From positions 1 to 22,249 of IMG/VR virus record IMGVR_UViG_3300020442_002932: a stretch of DNA of 22,249 bases. The stretch is one strand, 5' to 3'. Under the pieces are notes generated by a model. That model was given only the letters and a program-made list of their open reading frames with translations, searched no databases and was not told the DNA's origin. Positions 14,492-20,842 of the stretch are shown one piece after another (the first letter of the stretch is position 1; every line of letters begins with the position of its first letter). This DNA comes from a virus. The translations under genes were made by a program, and so were the position numbers.

Positions 14492-15336
14492 AAACAATTT
14501 CCATATTAGCAAGTGCTAGAACAGGATCGACTTTTTTATCTAGACATTTTAAATCGTTACAAGGCTATTGCTATAGTGCTGGAGAAATTTTTAATGCCTA
14601 TTTACCAAAGCAAATAAAAATTATCCATGATATTTTTTATCAAAACAATATACCTTTGTCAACAGAATATATGAATTTTTTACTGAAAAGCAAACCAGTA
14701 TTACTCAATGTTAAACAAAACCAAACAAGGAAACTTTATAACTATAAAAACACAAACCCATATTGCATAGAAATGTTTTTTGATATTCAGAAACAATTAA
14801 ATAATTTACATTACAGATACTTTATAAATAAAAATGTACTTAATGAATACTTCGATCATTCGTGGATTTGTAAAATTGTTGAAGCGTCTGATGTTATTAT
14901 TATTAATTATAGAAAATCAATACTAGACTCATATATTAGTTTGAAAAAAGCTAAAAATATTGGACAATGGATGCTGACATATGATAAAGATTATAATCCT
15001 AAATACGATGAATTAATTACTTGGAATAAAGAAGAGTATATGGATTTTGTGAAGGAATATAAAGAAAATTATACTATGTTTGCTAATTGCACATTAGATT
15101 ACAAAAAGCCATACCATATTATTAATTATGAAGAACTTTGTAGTTTTGATAGTCTGTCTTTTATTGAAAAAACAATGGGGAGTGGTTACGCATTAGAAAA
15201 ACCAAATATTAAAAAACAATCTCGTACTTTAAATAGAGTTGATAATTTCTGTAATAAAAATACATTTGAAAAAGATATGTTAGATATAGATGAATTAGAC
15301 AAAAATTTTAGCATAGAAACGCTAAAACTAAATTAA
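14488..15336 (+). CDS. Sulfotransferase of Stf0/NodH-like type, 282 aa
   Basis: Coupled by ATGA overlap to the previous glycosyltransferase. The N-terminal 'ISILASARTGSTFLSRH' (phosphosulfate loop at residues 8-15) is the hallmark of the Stf0/NodH-like sulfotransferase group, distinct from the 'PKTG' type. The 3'-phosphate motif is YRKSILDSYISL (141-152), and 'YHIINYEELC' follows at about 206-215. Stf0 enzymes sulfate trehalose and NodH sulfates Nod-factor glycans, so a glycan acceptor is likely here. It is the last gene before the next promoter and ends this block. Confidence 0.85.
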   Translation: MKTISILASARTGSTFLSRHFKSLQGYCYSAGEIFNAYLPKQIKIIHDIFYQNNIPLSTEYMNFLLKSKPVLLNVKQNQTRKLYNYKNTNPYCIEMFFDIQKQLNNLHYRYFINKNVLNEYFDHSWICKIVEASDVIIINYRKSILDSYISLKKAKNIGQWMLTYDKDYNPKYDELITWNKEEYMDFVKEYKENYTMFANCTLDYKKPYHIINYEELCSFDSLSFIEKTMGSGYALEKPNIKKQSRTLNRVDNFCNKNTFEKDMLDIDELDKNFSIETLKLN

Positions 15337-15346
15337 AGAAAGGCAC

Positions 15347-15375
15347 TTGACAAGTCGATATCTATAGTATAGAAT
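15347..15375 (+). promoter_or_regulatory. Sigma70-like promoter with CGATA element (before the HhH gene)
   Basis: TTGACA at 15347-15352, CGATAT at 15356-15361, and a -10 as TAGAAT at 15370-15375 (17-base spacer) or TATAGA at 15368-15373 (15-base spacer). It starts ten bases after the upstream stop. The next gene has GGAG at 15403-15406 and ATG at 15413. Confidence 0.65.
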
Positions 15376-15412
15376 TGTTAGTATCACAGGATTTAACTTT
15401 TTGGAGACTACT

Positions 15413-16111
15413 ATGGAAACTACTACAGAAAAACCAGTAAAGCAAACCACTTACTGTCGGAGTCGGGCTGATGACTTTTTTAAAACATTTCCTAGAGAAA
15501 AAATTCAAGCATATAAGGAGTACTGGGAGAGTGTACGACCACAGAATCATGGCGATATTTTTAGGCGTTATCTGTTTGCTTATTGCTCTGTTCATACAAG
15601 TTGGCAAGGGAATTGCCGTGGTTACGAGGCCATTAAGCAATACGACGAATGGATCGACGATAAAGAAAAACTCCTAGACAAACTAAAAAATTCTGGAGTT
15701 GGATTGTATAACAATAGAACAAAGTATATCTGGGACTTTGCGACACAGTTCTGGAATAATCCAAAAGATTTTTACCTTACAACAAAAAAGTATCATGTCA
15801 AAAAGCGTGATGAGATTGTTAATCGCATTACTGGTCTTGGTATGGCAAAAGTTTCATTTGCATTAGAAATGATTCATCCAAATTTTGCTAGGGTTTTGTG
15901 TGGAGATGTTCATCAACTTAGATTATATGGTATGCAAGACCTTACATACAAAAGCAAGACAGGATTTGAAAAATACAAAAGAATGGAACAACATTGGAGT
16001 GTAAATTGCGGCAAAATTAAAGTACCATCTTATATTGCTCGATGTGTATACTGGGATAAACTGCAAGATAAAACAGATAGTAGGTATTGGAGTTATGTTT
16101 TAGAGGCTTAA
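15413..16111 (+). CDS. Helix-hairpin-helix DNA-glycosylase-like protein, 232 aa
   Basis: Start at ATG 15413; an in-frame TTG at 15401 overlaps the ribosome-binding site. The C-terminal half has 'ITGLGMAKVSFAL' (residues 139-151), matching the LPGVGxxTA hairpin of HhH-GPD base-excision glycosylases, and 'VLCGDVHQLRLYG' (161-173), where Asp165 would be the conserved catalytic Asp of the 'VDxH' position. The lysine used by bifunctional glycosylases is not at its usual place (Lys146 is one residue off), so a monofunctional enzyme or a binding-only protein is possible. Expected role is removal of damaged or non-canonical bases. It has its own promoter, like the UVDE and ligase genes. Confidence 0.7.
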   Translation: METTTEKPVKQTTYCRSRADDFFKTFPREKIQAYKEYWESVRPQNHGDIFRRYLFAYCSVHTSWQGNCRGYEAIKQYDEWIDDKEKLLDKLKNSGVGLYNNRTKYIWDFATQFWNNPKDFYLTTKKYHVKKRDEIVNRITGLGMAKVSFALEMIHPNFARVLCGDVHQLRLYGMQDLTYKSKTGFEKYKRMEQHWSVNCGKIKVPSYIARCVYWDKLQDKTDSRYWSYVLEA

Positions 16112-16135
16112 TTTTTTAAGAAAGGAGTTTACAAA

Positions 16136-16261
16136 ATGTCAAACGGAAAGGGAGATGTTAATAGACCTAAAACTGTAGACAATAAAACATGGGAAAAAAA
16201 CTACGAACGTATTTTTAAAAAGTCTAAACCTAAATCCGATAAGAAGAAGAAGAATGAATAA
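16136..16261 (+). CDS. Small conserved phage protein of the 'MSNGKGD' type, 41 aa
   Basis: A strong AAGGAG (16121-16126) precedes the ATG. The product begins MSNGKGDVNRPKTVDNKTWE and ends in a run of Lys (KPKSDKKKKNE). From memory, tiny proteins with the form 'MS(N)GKGDxxRP...xxNxxRIF' recur in many tailed phages without known function; here 'NYERIF' at residues 22-27 fits. It overlaps the following glycosyltransferase gene by eight bases. Confidence 0.75.
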   Translation: MSNGKGDVNRPKTVDNKTWEKNYERIFKKSKPKSDKKKKNE

Positions 16262-17084
16262 ATATATAGTTATGTCTGCTATATGCAAAGACGAAAACTT
16301 GTATATTAAAGAATGGTTAGACTATCATAGTGCTATTGGTGTCGAGTATTTTATACTGTATGACAATAATAGTGAAGTATCTTTAAAAAAAACTTTACGA
16401 TCTTATAATAATGTTCGCGTTATAGATTGGAAAGACTCCCAAGATTTTACACAGATAAGGGCGCAAAGAGATTGTATTGAAAAATATAAAAATGTTAGAT
16501 GGATAGGTTTTTTAGATATAGATGAATTTGTGGTTTTATTAAATGACTCTATAGATATAAAAGACTATTTGCAAAAATACGAAGCATATGATGGTGTGGG
16601 TTTATATTGGTTAGCTTTTGGTTCTAATCAGCACCTTACTAAACAACCTGACACAATATATTCCTATACTCAATCATCTCCAAATTTATTAAATTTCAAC
16701 AAGCATATCAAATGCTTTATTAATCCTTCAACATATAATTTTAAAAAAACACACTGGACATCCCATTGGTTTCCAACTAAAAATAATATAGTTGATGTAG
16801 ATTGTAATTCTATTTCTGAATATTGGGATTCTGCGTATAATTTTGCAAAATATATGGCAGACGAAAGCATAAAACCAATTACAGATAAAACTATGAGAAT
16901 CAATCACTACTACACTAGAAGTTTAGAAGATTTTAAACATAAAATGAAAAGAGGTGGTGGAGTAAAAACAAATAGGGTGTATAGTATGAAGAAGTACAAG
17001 CGTATTAATAAAGAAAATATTTTTAATGACGATATTATTAAAACTTATAATAAGATAAAGGATAAAAGATGCAACATGGATTGA
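16254..17084 (+). CDS. Glycosyltransferase of the GT92/Glyco_tranf_2_4 type, 276 aa
   Basis: The order of motifs is characteristic: 'SAICKDENLYIKEWLDYHSAIGVE' (CKDE at residues 11-14), 'FILYDNNSE' (33-41), then 'WIGFLDIDEFVVL' (83-95) with the DIDEF metal motif, and 'INHYYTRSLEDFKHKMKRG' near the C-terminus. These define the GT92 and related families, whose members add galactose and other sugars to glycans. It starts inside the small MSNGKGD gene and overlaps the next small gene by 16 bases. It is the last glycan gene of the main cluster and shares a transcript with the HhH glycosylase-like gene. Confidence 0.87.
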   Translation: MNKYIVMSAICKDENLYIKEWLDYHSAIGVEYFILYDNNSEVSLKKTLRSYNNVRVIDWKDSQDFTQIRAQRDCIEKYKNVRWIGFLDIDEFVVLLNDSIDIKDYLQKYEAYDGVGLYWLAFGSNQHLTKQPDTIYSYTQSSPNLLNFNKHIKCFINPSTYNFKKTHWTSHWFPTKNNIVDVDCNSISEYWDSAYNFAKYMADESIKPITDKTMRINHYYTRSLEDFKHKMKRGGGVKTNRVYSMKKYKRINKENIFNDDIIKTYNKIKDKRCNMD

Positions 17085-17173
17085 TCGACATATTAAGCGT
17101 AGTATGGATTAAGTATTTAATTGACATTAGTGTGATTGCTGCTTTTATTTATATTTCTAGAAAAAAACACTAA
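17069..17173 (+). CDS. Very small membrane peptide, 34 aa
   Basis: The ATG overlaps the end of the GT92 gene by 16 bases. The peptide (MQHGLIDILSVVWIKYLIDI and a basic end SRKKH) has one hydrophobic segment at about residues 17-30. The overlap pattern supports translation, but at this length a chance frame cannot be excluded. No ribosome-binding site is obvious. Confidence 0.35.
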   Translation: MQHGLIDILSVVWIKYLIDISVIAAFIYISRKKH

Positions 17174-17224
17174 TATTTGGTGTATTTAAATTTAACTATT
17201 AATATTCATTTTATGGAGAACAAT

Positions 17225-17347
17225 ATGTCCAACGTATCGAGTGTCTCTGTGCAAAATATAAAAGTTCAAATTAGTAAGATTGAAAAATTAGTATACGAAC
17301 ATATAAAAAGAAATAATCAGGCCATAAAGGAAGTTAGAGATGATTAA
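17225..17347 (+). CDS. Small helical protein, 40 aa
   Basis: TGGAGAA at 17214-17220 is a good ribosome-binding site for this ATG. The product (MSNVSSVSVQNIKVQISKIE, then KLVYEHIKRNNQAIKEVRDD) is a single predicted amphipathic helix with charged residues. It overlaps the following small frame by eight bases. Unknown function. Confidence 0.5.
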   Translation: MSNVSSVSVQNIKVQISKIEKLVYEHIKRNNQAIKEVRDD

Positions 17348-17453
17348 GGAAATTGAATTAGTAGTTGGGAAAGATTACGCATTGATTTTATACGGCTATA
17401 TGAACCATATGATAGGTGGTAGTAATGAGCAAACTGTACAAAAACAAGACTAA
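17340..17453 (+). CDS. Very small hypothetical protein, 37 aa
   Basis: Starts inside the previous small gene and overlaps the PspC-domain gene by 29 bases. Sequence begins MIKEIELVVGKDYALILYG and ends polar. Support comes only from the continuous chain of overlaps in this part; the peptide has no recognisable motif and may not be expressed. Confidence 0.35.
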   Translation: MIKEIELVVGKDYALILYGYMNHMIGGSNEQTVQKQD

Positions 17454-17613
17454 AGGTATGATCTTTGGAGTCTGTGCTGGTATATCTGACTTTCTGGGTA
17501 TTGACGTAAGATTAATTAGAATATTATTTATTGTTGCGGCAATCACTACAGCAAGTGCTATGTTTTGGGTTTATTTACTGTTGGGGGTATTTTTACCTAA
17601 TAAAGATGACTAG
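17425..17613 (+). CDS. PspC-domain membrane protein, 62 aa
   Basis: The start at ATG 17425 follows GGTGG (17415-17419); a GTG at 17416 is a weaker option. The product is a nearly complete stand-alone PspC domain: 'KTKGMIFGVCAGISDFLGID' (about residues 8-27), 'VRLIRILFIVAAITT' and a second hydrophobic stretch 'FWVYLLLGVFLPNKDD'. PspC proteins sit in the inner membrane and respond to or protect from membrane stress. A phage copy might protect the infected cell membrane or block the host stress response; this is inference. It is followed two bases later by a membrane-anchored thioredoxin. Confidence 0.88.
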   Translation: MSKLYKNKTKGMIFGVCAGISDFLGIDVRLIRILFIVAAITTASAMFWVYLLLGVFLPNKDD

Positions 17614-17615
17614 AT

Positions 17616-18119
17616 ATGGATATCAAAAATAAAACCCTACCTGTTGTATTATTATTTATCCTCATTACTATTCTAGTTATAAGATCAAAGTCTAATGGTT
17701 CTGATAACGCCACACCTAATATAGACAACAAACCAAATCCCAAAGTAATTATACCTAAGCCAGAAATTCCAAAATTAGATACTAATATTGTATATGATGA
17801 TTTAGAAAAAGCTATTGCTTTAGGCAAAGTACACCACATGAATGTTGTGTTGGTATTCGGTGCTGATTGGTGTCCGTACTGCAAAGAATTAAAAAAAGAT
17901 AGTAAAAACATAAAAGAATTGGAAAAATATATTGTATGTTTTCTTGATACAGATAATCGTGAGGTTAATCAGTCTGCTATAAATAAATTTAAGCCTAGAA
18001 GTTTGCCAACATCCTTGTTGCTAGATACTACTAATAATAGAGAAGTATCTAGAAAAGTTGGATATAGAAACAAGGATTATAAAAAATGGTTAAACTCTTT
18101 AGGGGAATCTTCACAGTAA
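17616..18119 (+). CDS. Membrane-anchored thioredoxin-like protein, 167 aa
   Basis: An N-terminal membrane segment (LPVVLLFILITILVI, residues 8-22) is followed by a Pro-rich linker (about 33-55) and a thioredoxin domain. The active site is FGADWCPYCKEL, with Cys86 and Cys89, and the loop with cis-Pro is seen in 'RSLPTSLLL'. The domain would face the periplasm and reduce or exchange disulfides there. The CPYC centre and 'VVLVFGADWCPYC' beginning resemble thioredoxin-like/DsbD-type soluble domains. The next two genes encode likely exported or Cys-bearing proteins, which could be its clients. It overlaps the next gene by 34 bases. Confidence 0.9.
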   Translation: MDIKNKTLPVVLLFILITILVIRSKSNGSDNATPNIDNKPNPKVIIPKPEIPKLDTNIVYDDLEKAIALGKVHHMNVVLVFGADWCPYCKELKKDSKNIKELEKYIVCFLDTDNREVNQSAINKFKPRSLPTSLLLDTTNNREVSRKVGYRNKDYKKWLNSLGESSQ

Positions 18120-18994
18120 TACTTGTATTAAGTTTTACACATCTTTATGGACAAGAAGCACCAGATTTAGGTAAAATTTTAGAAAATGTTTTACAAAAGC
18201 ATTACGGAAATACCTCTCTAGACACTTTAGAAAGCATGAACGCTAGATCAGTGCCTATCGAGTTAGAAGCATTTGAATTAGAGGATAAAAGGAATTTAGA
18301 TAAAAATTGCATTTTTAATAATGTTATGTCTTATACTACTAAGCCTTTTAGTGGTAAATGGGGTAGACCAACAGATGTTCACGAAACTGTACATGGTATT
18401 AATAATGCATTAAGTAATATTAAAAGTGGATATAGAGCATTCTATGTAGGTGAAGGTAAAGCTATTTGGATTCAAGAACCTAATGTAACAATGGATGATA
18501 TTGTGCCTTTAATACCAGAAGAACTAAGAGGTTATAGATTTCCCTTATATTTTTTAGAACAAAAAAAACACTGGAATGATGTAGCATTATATCCCCTAGA
18601 AGAGTGGTGCGCATACATAGCTGGCGCTGAATGCGCTGTAGACGATTATAGTAGATATAATATTGATCCCACAAAATATAAGTCACATCCATATGATAGT
18701 GCTACTGCTATTAGAACAGATGAAGTTTCAGGATCATTAGAGTTTGCAATATACTGTACTGCATTAGCTATGGCTGTAAGCAGAAAAGATAAAGAATATT
18801 GGAAGAACCATACTCAATTTAAAAGAGCTATGAAATTCTTTTTAGTAAAAGCAGAGAAGATATTTTTTGAAGGTAAAGACATATTTAAATCTGAAAAACA
18901 AGATAAATTATTAAATGCACTACAAAATTCTTCAGAAGGTGTAAATATAAGAAATTTTTTACGCACATCTTTTGATGGAGTTTTTCTAGAATGA
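18086..18994 (+). CDS. Secreted HExxH metalloprotease-like protein, 302 aa
   Basis: The ATG lies inside the end of the thioredoxin gene. A classic signal peptide is visible (MVKLFRGIFTVILVLSFTHL, then YGQ at about 21-23). The zinc-binding motif HETVH is at residues 99-103 ('DVHETVHGINNAL'), and a downstream helix 'LEEWCAYIAGAE' (171-182) offers the Glu expected as third ligand in gluzincin-like peptidases. 'SGSLEFAIYCTALAMAVS' is a further conserved-looking helix. I do not recognise a named family, and proteolytic activity is inferred from the motif only. Exported position and neighbours suggest action on the host envelope or outside the cell. Confidence 0.65.
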   Translation: MVKLFRGIFTVILVLSFTHLYGQEAPDLGKILENVLQKHYGNTSLDTLESMNARSVPIELEAFELEDKRNLDKNCIFNNVMSYTTKPFSGKWGRPTDVHETVHGINNALSNIKSGYRAFYVGEGKAIWIQEPNVTMDDIVPLIPEELRGYRFPLYFLEQKKHWNDVALYPLEEWCAYIAGAECAVDDYSRYNIDPTKYKSHPYDSATAIRTDEVSGSLEFAIYCTALAMAVSRKDKEYWKNHTQFKRAMKFFLVKAEKIFFEGKDIFKSEKQDKLLNALQNSSEGVNIRNFLRTSFDGVFLE

Positions 18995-19404
18995 ATAATA
19001 AAAATGATAGTGTTTGGCGGATACCTAATCTGTCAGAATTAATAGACCTGCATAATAAAGCTAGGGCTGATAATTCTTGGATGTGGTCTATGAATCCACT
19101 AGTTATGAATAACGCATTAATGAATTTTGCTCAAGATTGGGCAGAAACTATGGCTACACAAAATAGATTAAAGCATAGTGATATGCAAGACATAATGCAA
19201 CTAGGCTTTTCTAGGGTCGCAGAAAATATAGCTTATGGTCAAATGGATGTTAAATCAGTAATGAGTACTTGGTTATCAAGTCCTCGTCATCGAAGAAATA
19301 TATTAAGTAAATCAGTTGATAGTATAGGTTGTGGTTTTTCCTATAGCAGTAAAGACATTATCTATTGGTGTGTATGTTTTGGAAAATCTAAAGATAATGC
19401 TTGA
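18991..19404 (+). CDS. CAP-domain (SCP/PR-1/YkwD-like) protein, 137 aa
   Basis: Coupled by ATGA overlap to the preceding gene. The CAP core is complete in outline: 'ELIDLHNKARADNSWMWSMN' (16-35), 'AQDWAETMATQNRLKHSDM' with His62, 'GFSRVAENIAYG' with Glu78, and 'MSTWLSSPRHRRNIL' with His100 of the CAP cavity, then 'IGCGFSYS...YWCVCFGK'. Such His/Glu tetrads bind metal or lipids. Bacterial CAP proteins are usually exported, but no signal peptide is seen here. Its role is unknown; sharing an operon with an exported HExxH protein suggests an envelope or host-interaction function. Its stop TGA is inside the -35 of the next promoter. Confidence 0.88.
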   Translation: MNNKNDSVWRIPNLSELIDLHNKARADNSWMWSMNPLVMNNALMNFAQDWAETMATQNRLKHSDMQDIMQLGFSRVAENIAYGQMDVKSVMSTWLSSPRHRRNILSKSVDSIGCGFSYSSKDIIYWCVCFGKSKDNA

Positions 19405-19428
19405 CAAGACCGATATATACTGTATACT
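19401..19428 (+). promoter_or_regulatory. Sigma70-like promoter with CGATA element (before 19460 gene and tRNA)
   Basis: TTGACA at 19401-19406, a 16-base spacer with CGATAT at 19411-19416, and TATACT at 19423-19428. The stop TGA of the CAP gene lies within the -35 box. The first 18 bases differ from the UVDE promoter only at position 8, so they are probably read by the same polymerase form. Confidence 0.75.
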
Positions 19429-19459
19429 GAAGTGATATACTTAATAGGAGGACTTTCAA

Positions 19460-19744
19460 ATGGGAAAAGTAGTAATGGTTGAAAAGCAACAAAGAGTACG
19501 TTGCAGCGATGAAAAATTTTTAGAAGCAATTTATTCAAGCAAAACTTATGCTGAAATTGCAGAAAAAACAGGTCAAAAGGTCGCGTCTACTATAGCAAGA
19601 TATGGTAGGGTTAAAAAACTTTTGGCAGACAAGGGTATCGAAATTCCTGAAATGGAGAGAAAGAAAACCATCAGGAGTGTTGATAATATAGAAAATATGG
19701 TAAAAATTGTTAAGAGATTAAAAGAGCATCACAATAATATGTAA
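19460..19744 (+). CDS. Small HTH-like DNA-binding protein, 94 aa
   Basis: AGGAGG at 19446-19451, eight bases before the ATG, is the strongest ribosome-binding site in the region. The sequence 'CSDEKFLEAIYSSKTYAEIAEKTGQKVASTIARYGRVKKLL' (about residues 14-54) suggests a helix-turn-helix: a 'TYAEIAEKTGQ' turn followed by a recognition-like helix 'VASTIARYGRVK'. The N- and C-termini are basic or charged helices. It probably regulates transcription or binds DNA, but no named family is recognised. The tRNA gene begins two bases after its stop, so both likely share a transcript. Confidence 0.65.
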   Translation: MGKVVMVEKQQRVRCSDEKFLEAIYSSKTYAEIAEKTGQKVASTIARYGRVKKLLADKGIEIPEMERKKTIRSVDNIENMVKIVKRLKEHHNNM

Positions 19745-19746
19745 AG

Positions 19747-19819
19747 GGGGTTGTAGTCCAAAGGCAGAGACAACGGACTTAAAATCCGTACAGTGCGGGT
19801 TCGACTCCCGCCAACCCTA
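19747..19819 (+). tRNA. tRNA-Leu (anticodon UAA), short variable loop
   Basis: All arms are visible: acceptor GGGGTTG (19747-19753) with CAACCCT (19812-19818, one G-U); D-arm GTC...GAC; anticodon stem ACGGA/TCCGT around loop CTTAAAA with anticodon TAA at 19780-19782; T-arm GCGGG TTCGACT CCCGC. Discriminator is A19819; CCA is not encoded. The anticodon reads UUA, the main Leu codon of this AT-rich genome. The variable region is only five bases (ACAGT), unlike the long arm normal for bacterial tRNA-Leu, so the identity is assigned by anticodon only. Confidence 0.88.
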
Positions 19820-19853
19820 CTACTTTATTCATCACAAAAAGAGAATATCAAAT

Positions 19854-20501
19854 ATGAATTTAAACGAAAGTTTCGCAGATTGGCAGAATAATATACCAAA
19901 AATCAATTTAAACACAACCATAGATTATGTGCTTACTGGAAAAAATATAAATAGTATAGAGCCTTCTAAAGAATTATTAAATTATATTCATAAAGAAACG
20001 GAAGGCGATAATTTAAATATACTAGATTTTGGTTGTGGTGTTTGTAGAAATGTTATATTTTTATCTGAATCATTACCAAAAAGCAATATCTATGGATACG
20101 ATAATGACCCTATGTTAGATCGAGGTAGAGAACTAACTATAACAAAATATAATAAAAACCTTGATAACATTCCCAATGTTCATTTGAGTAGTAATTGGAA
20201 TTGGGTAAAACAACAAAAATTTGATTTAATATATGCTACATTAGTATTTCAACATATACCAGAACCAATATTGACACAATATTTAACAGATATTAAAAGC
20301 ATGACAAATACCTTGCTGGTGGCAGGGAGAAGATTTAATGATGAAATAAATGCAAACCTTATTAATAACGATTACCCATATAATCAAAAAAACACTTGGC
20401 AAATTTTAGAAAACAATGGACTCAAACCCTACTTTTGTAACAAAGAATATAGTGTAGATGGCGATCCTCATGGTGACTTTCTCTGCCTATATAAAATATA
20501 A
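19854..20501 (+). CDS. Class I SAM-dependent methyltransferase, 215 aa
   Basis: The Rossmann-fold SAM site is visible: 'LNILDFGCGVCRNVIFL' (motif I GCG near residues 59-61), then the acidic 'IYGYDNDPML' that binds the ribose of SAM, and 'FDLIYATLVFQHIPEP' (motif IV region). The C-terminus (NTLLVAGRRF ... DGDPHGDFLCLYKI) completes the fold. No membrane segment is seen. The acceptor is unknown; the position near a sugar dehydratase makes a sugar or glycan possible, but a small-molecule target is equally open. It follows the tRNA after 34 bases. Confidence 0.87.
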   Translation: MNLNESFADWQNNIPKINLNTTIDYVLTGKNINSIEPSKELLNYIHKETEGDNLNILDFGCGVCRNVIFLSESLPKSNIYGYDNDPMLDRGRELTITKYNKNLDNIPNVHLSSNWNWVKQQKFDLIYATLVFQHIPEPILTQYLTDIKSMTNTLLVAGRRFNDEINANLINNDYPYNQKNTWQILENNGLKPYFCNKEYSVDGDPHGDFLCLYKI

Positions 20502-20510
20502 GGATATATT

Positions 20511-20831
20511 ATGAATCGAGCAAATAGATTATGTAATGCATTTACTCTAAACACAAATGCTAATTCTGTTATCAAAGCATTTGAATTAACTACCTGTAGA
20601 GAATTAAATGATTATAATGGTGGCACAATTATAGAACAAATAAAAACCGCAGAAGATTTTTTGGCTACTGAAGAAGAAAGTCTTGATGAACCTTTCTATA
20701 GAATCTTTGCTGTATATAAAAAAGATTATTGCAAAAGCAGAAAAGCCATAGCAGATTTTTATGATATAGCAGAAGCTATGCTTTTTGTAGAAGAATTAAC
20801 AGGAAATCCCGTACATATTTACTCTTTTTAA
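20511..20831 (+). CDS. Hypothetical protein, 106 aa
   Basis: AAGGA (20500-20504) lies seven bases before the ATG. The protein has a basic N-terminus (MNRANRLCNAFTLNTNANSV) and a mixed alpha/beta body with 'FYRIFAVYKKDYCKSRKAIADFYDIAEAMLFVEELTG' (about 62-98), in which the second half looks like an amphipathic helix. No catalytic motif is recognised. It lies between the methyltransferase and the sugar dehydratase and is probably co-transcribed with both. Confidence 0.6.
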   Translation: MNRANRLCNAFTLNTNANSVIKAFELTTCRELNDYNGGTIIEQIKTAEDFLATEEESLDEPFYRIFAVYKKDYCKSRKAIADFYDIAEAMLFVEELTGNPVHIYSF

Positions 20832-20842
20832 AAAACATAATA

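Noticed and set aside
17112-17145. TTGACA at about 17112 as a promoter before the small genes
   Set aside because: The only -10-like sequence (TTATTT) is weak, the spacer is 18 or more bases, and there is no CGATA element.
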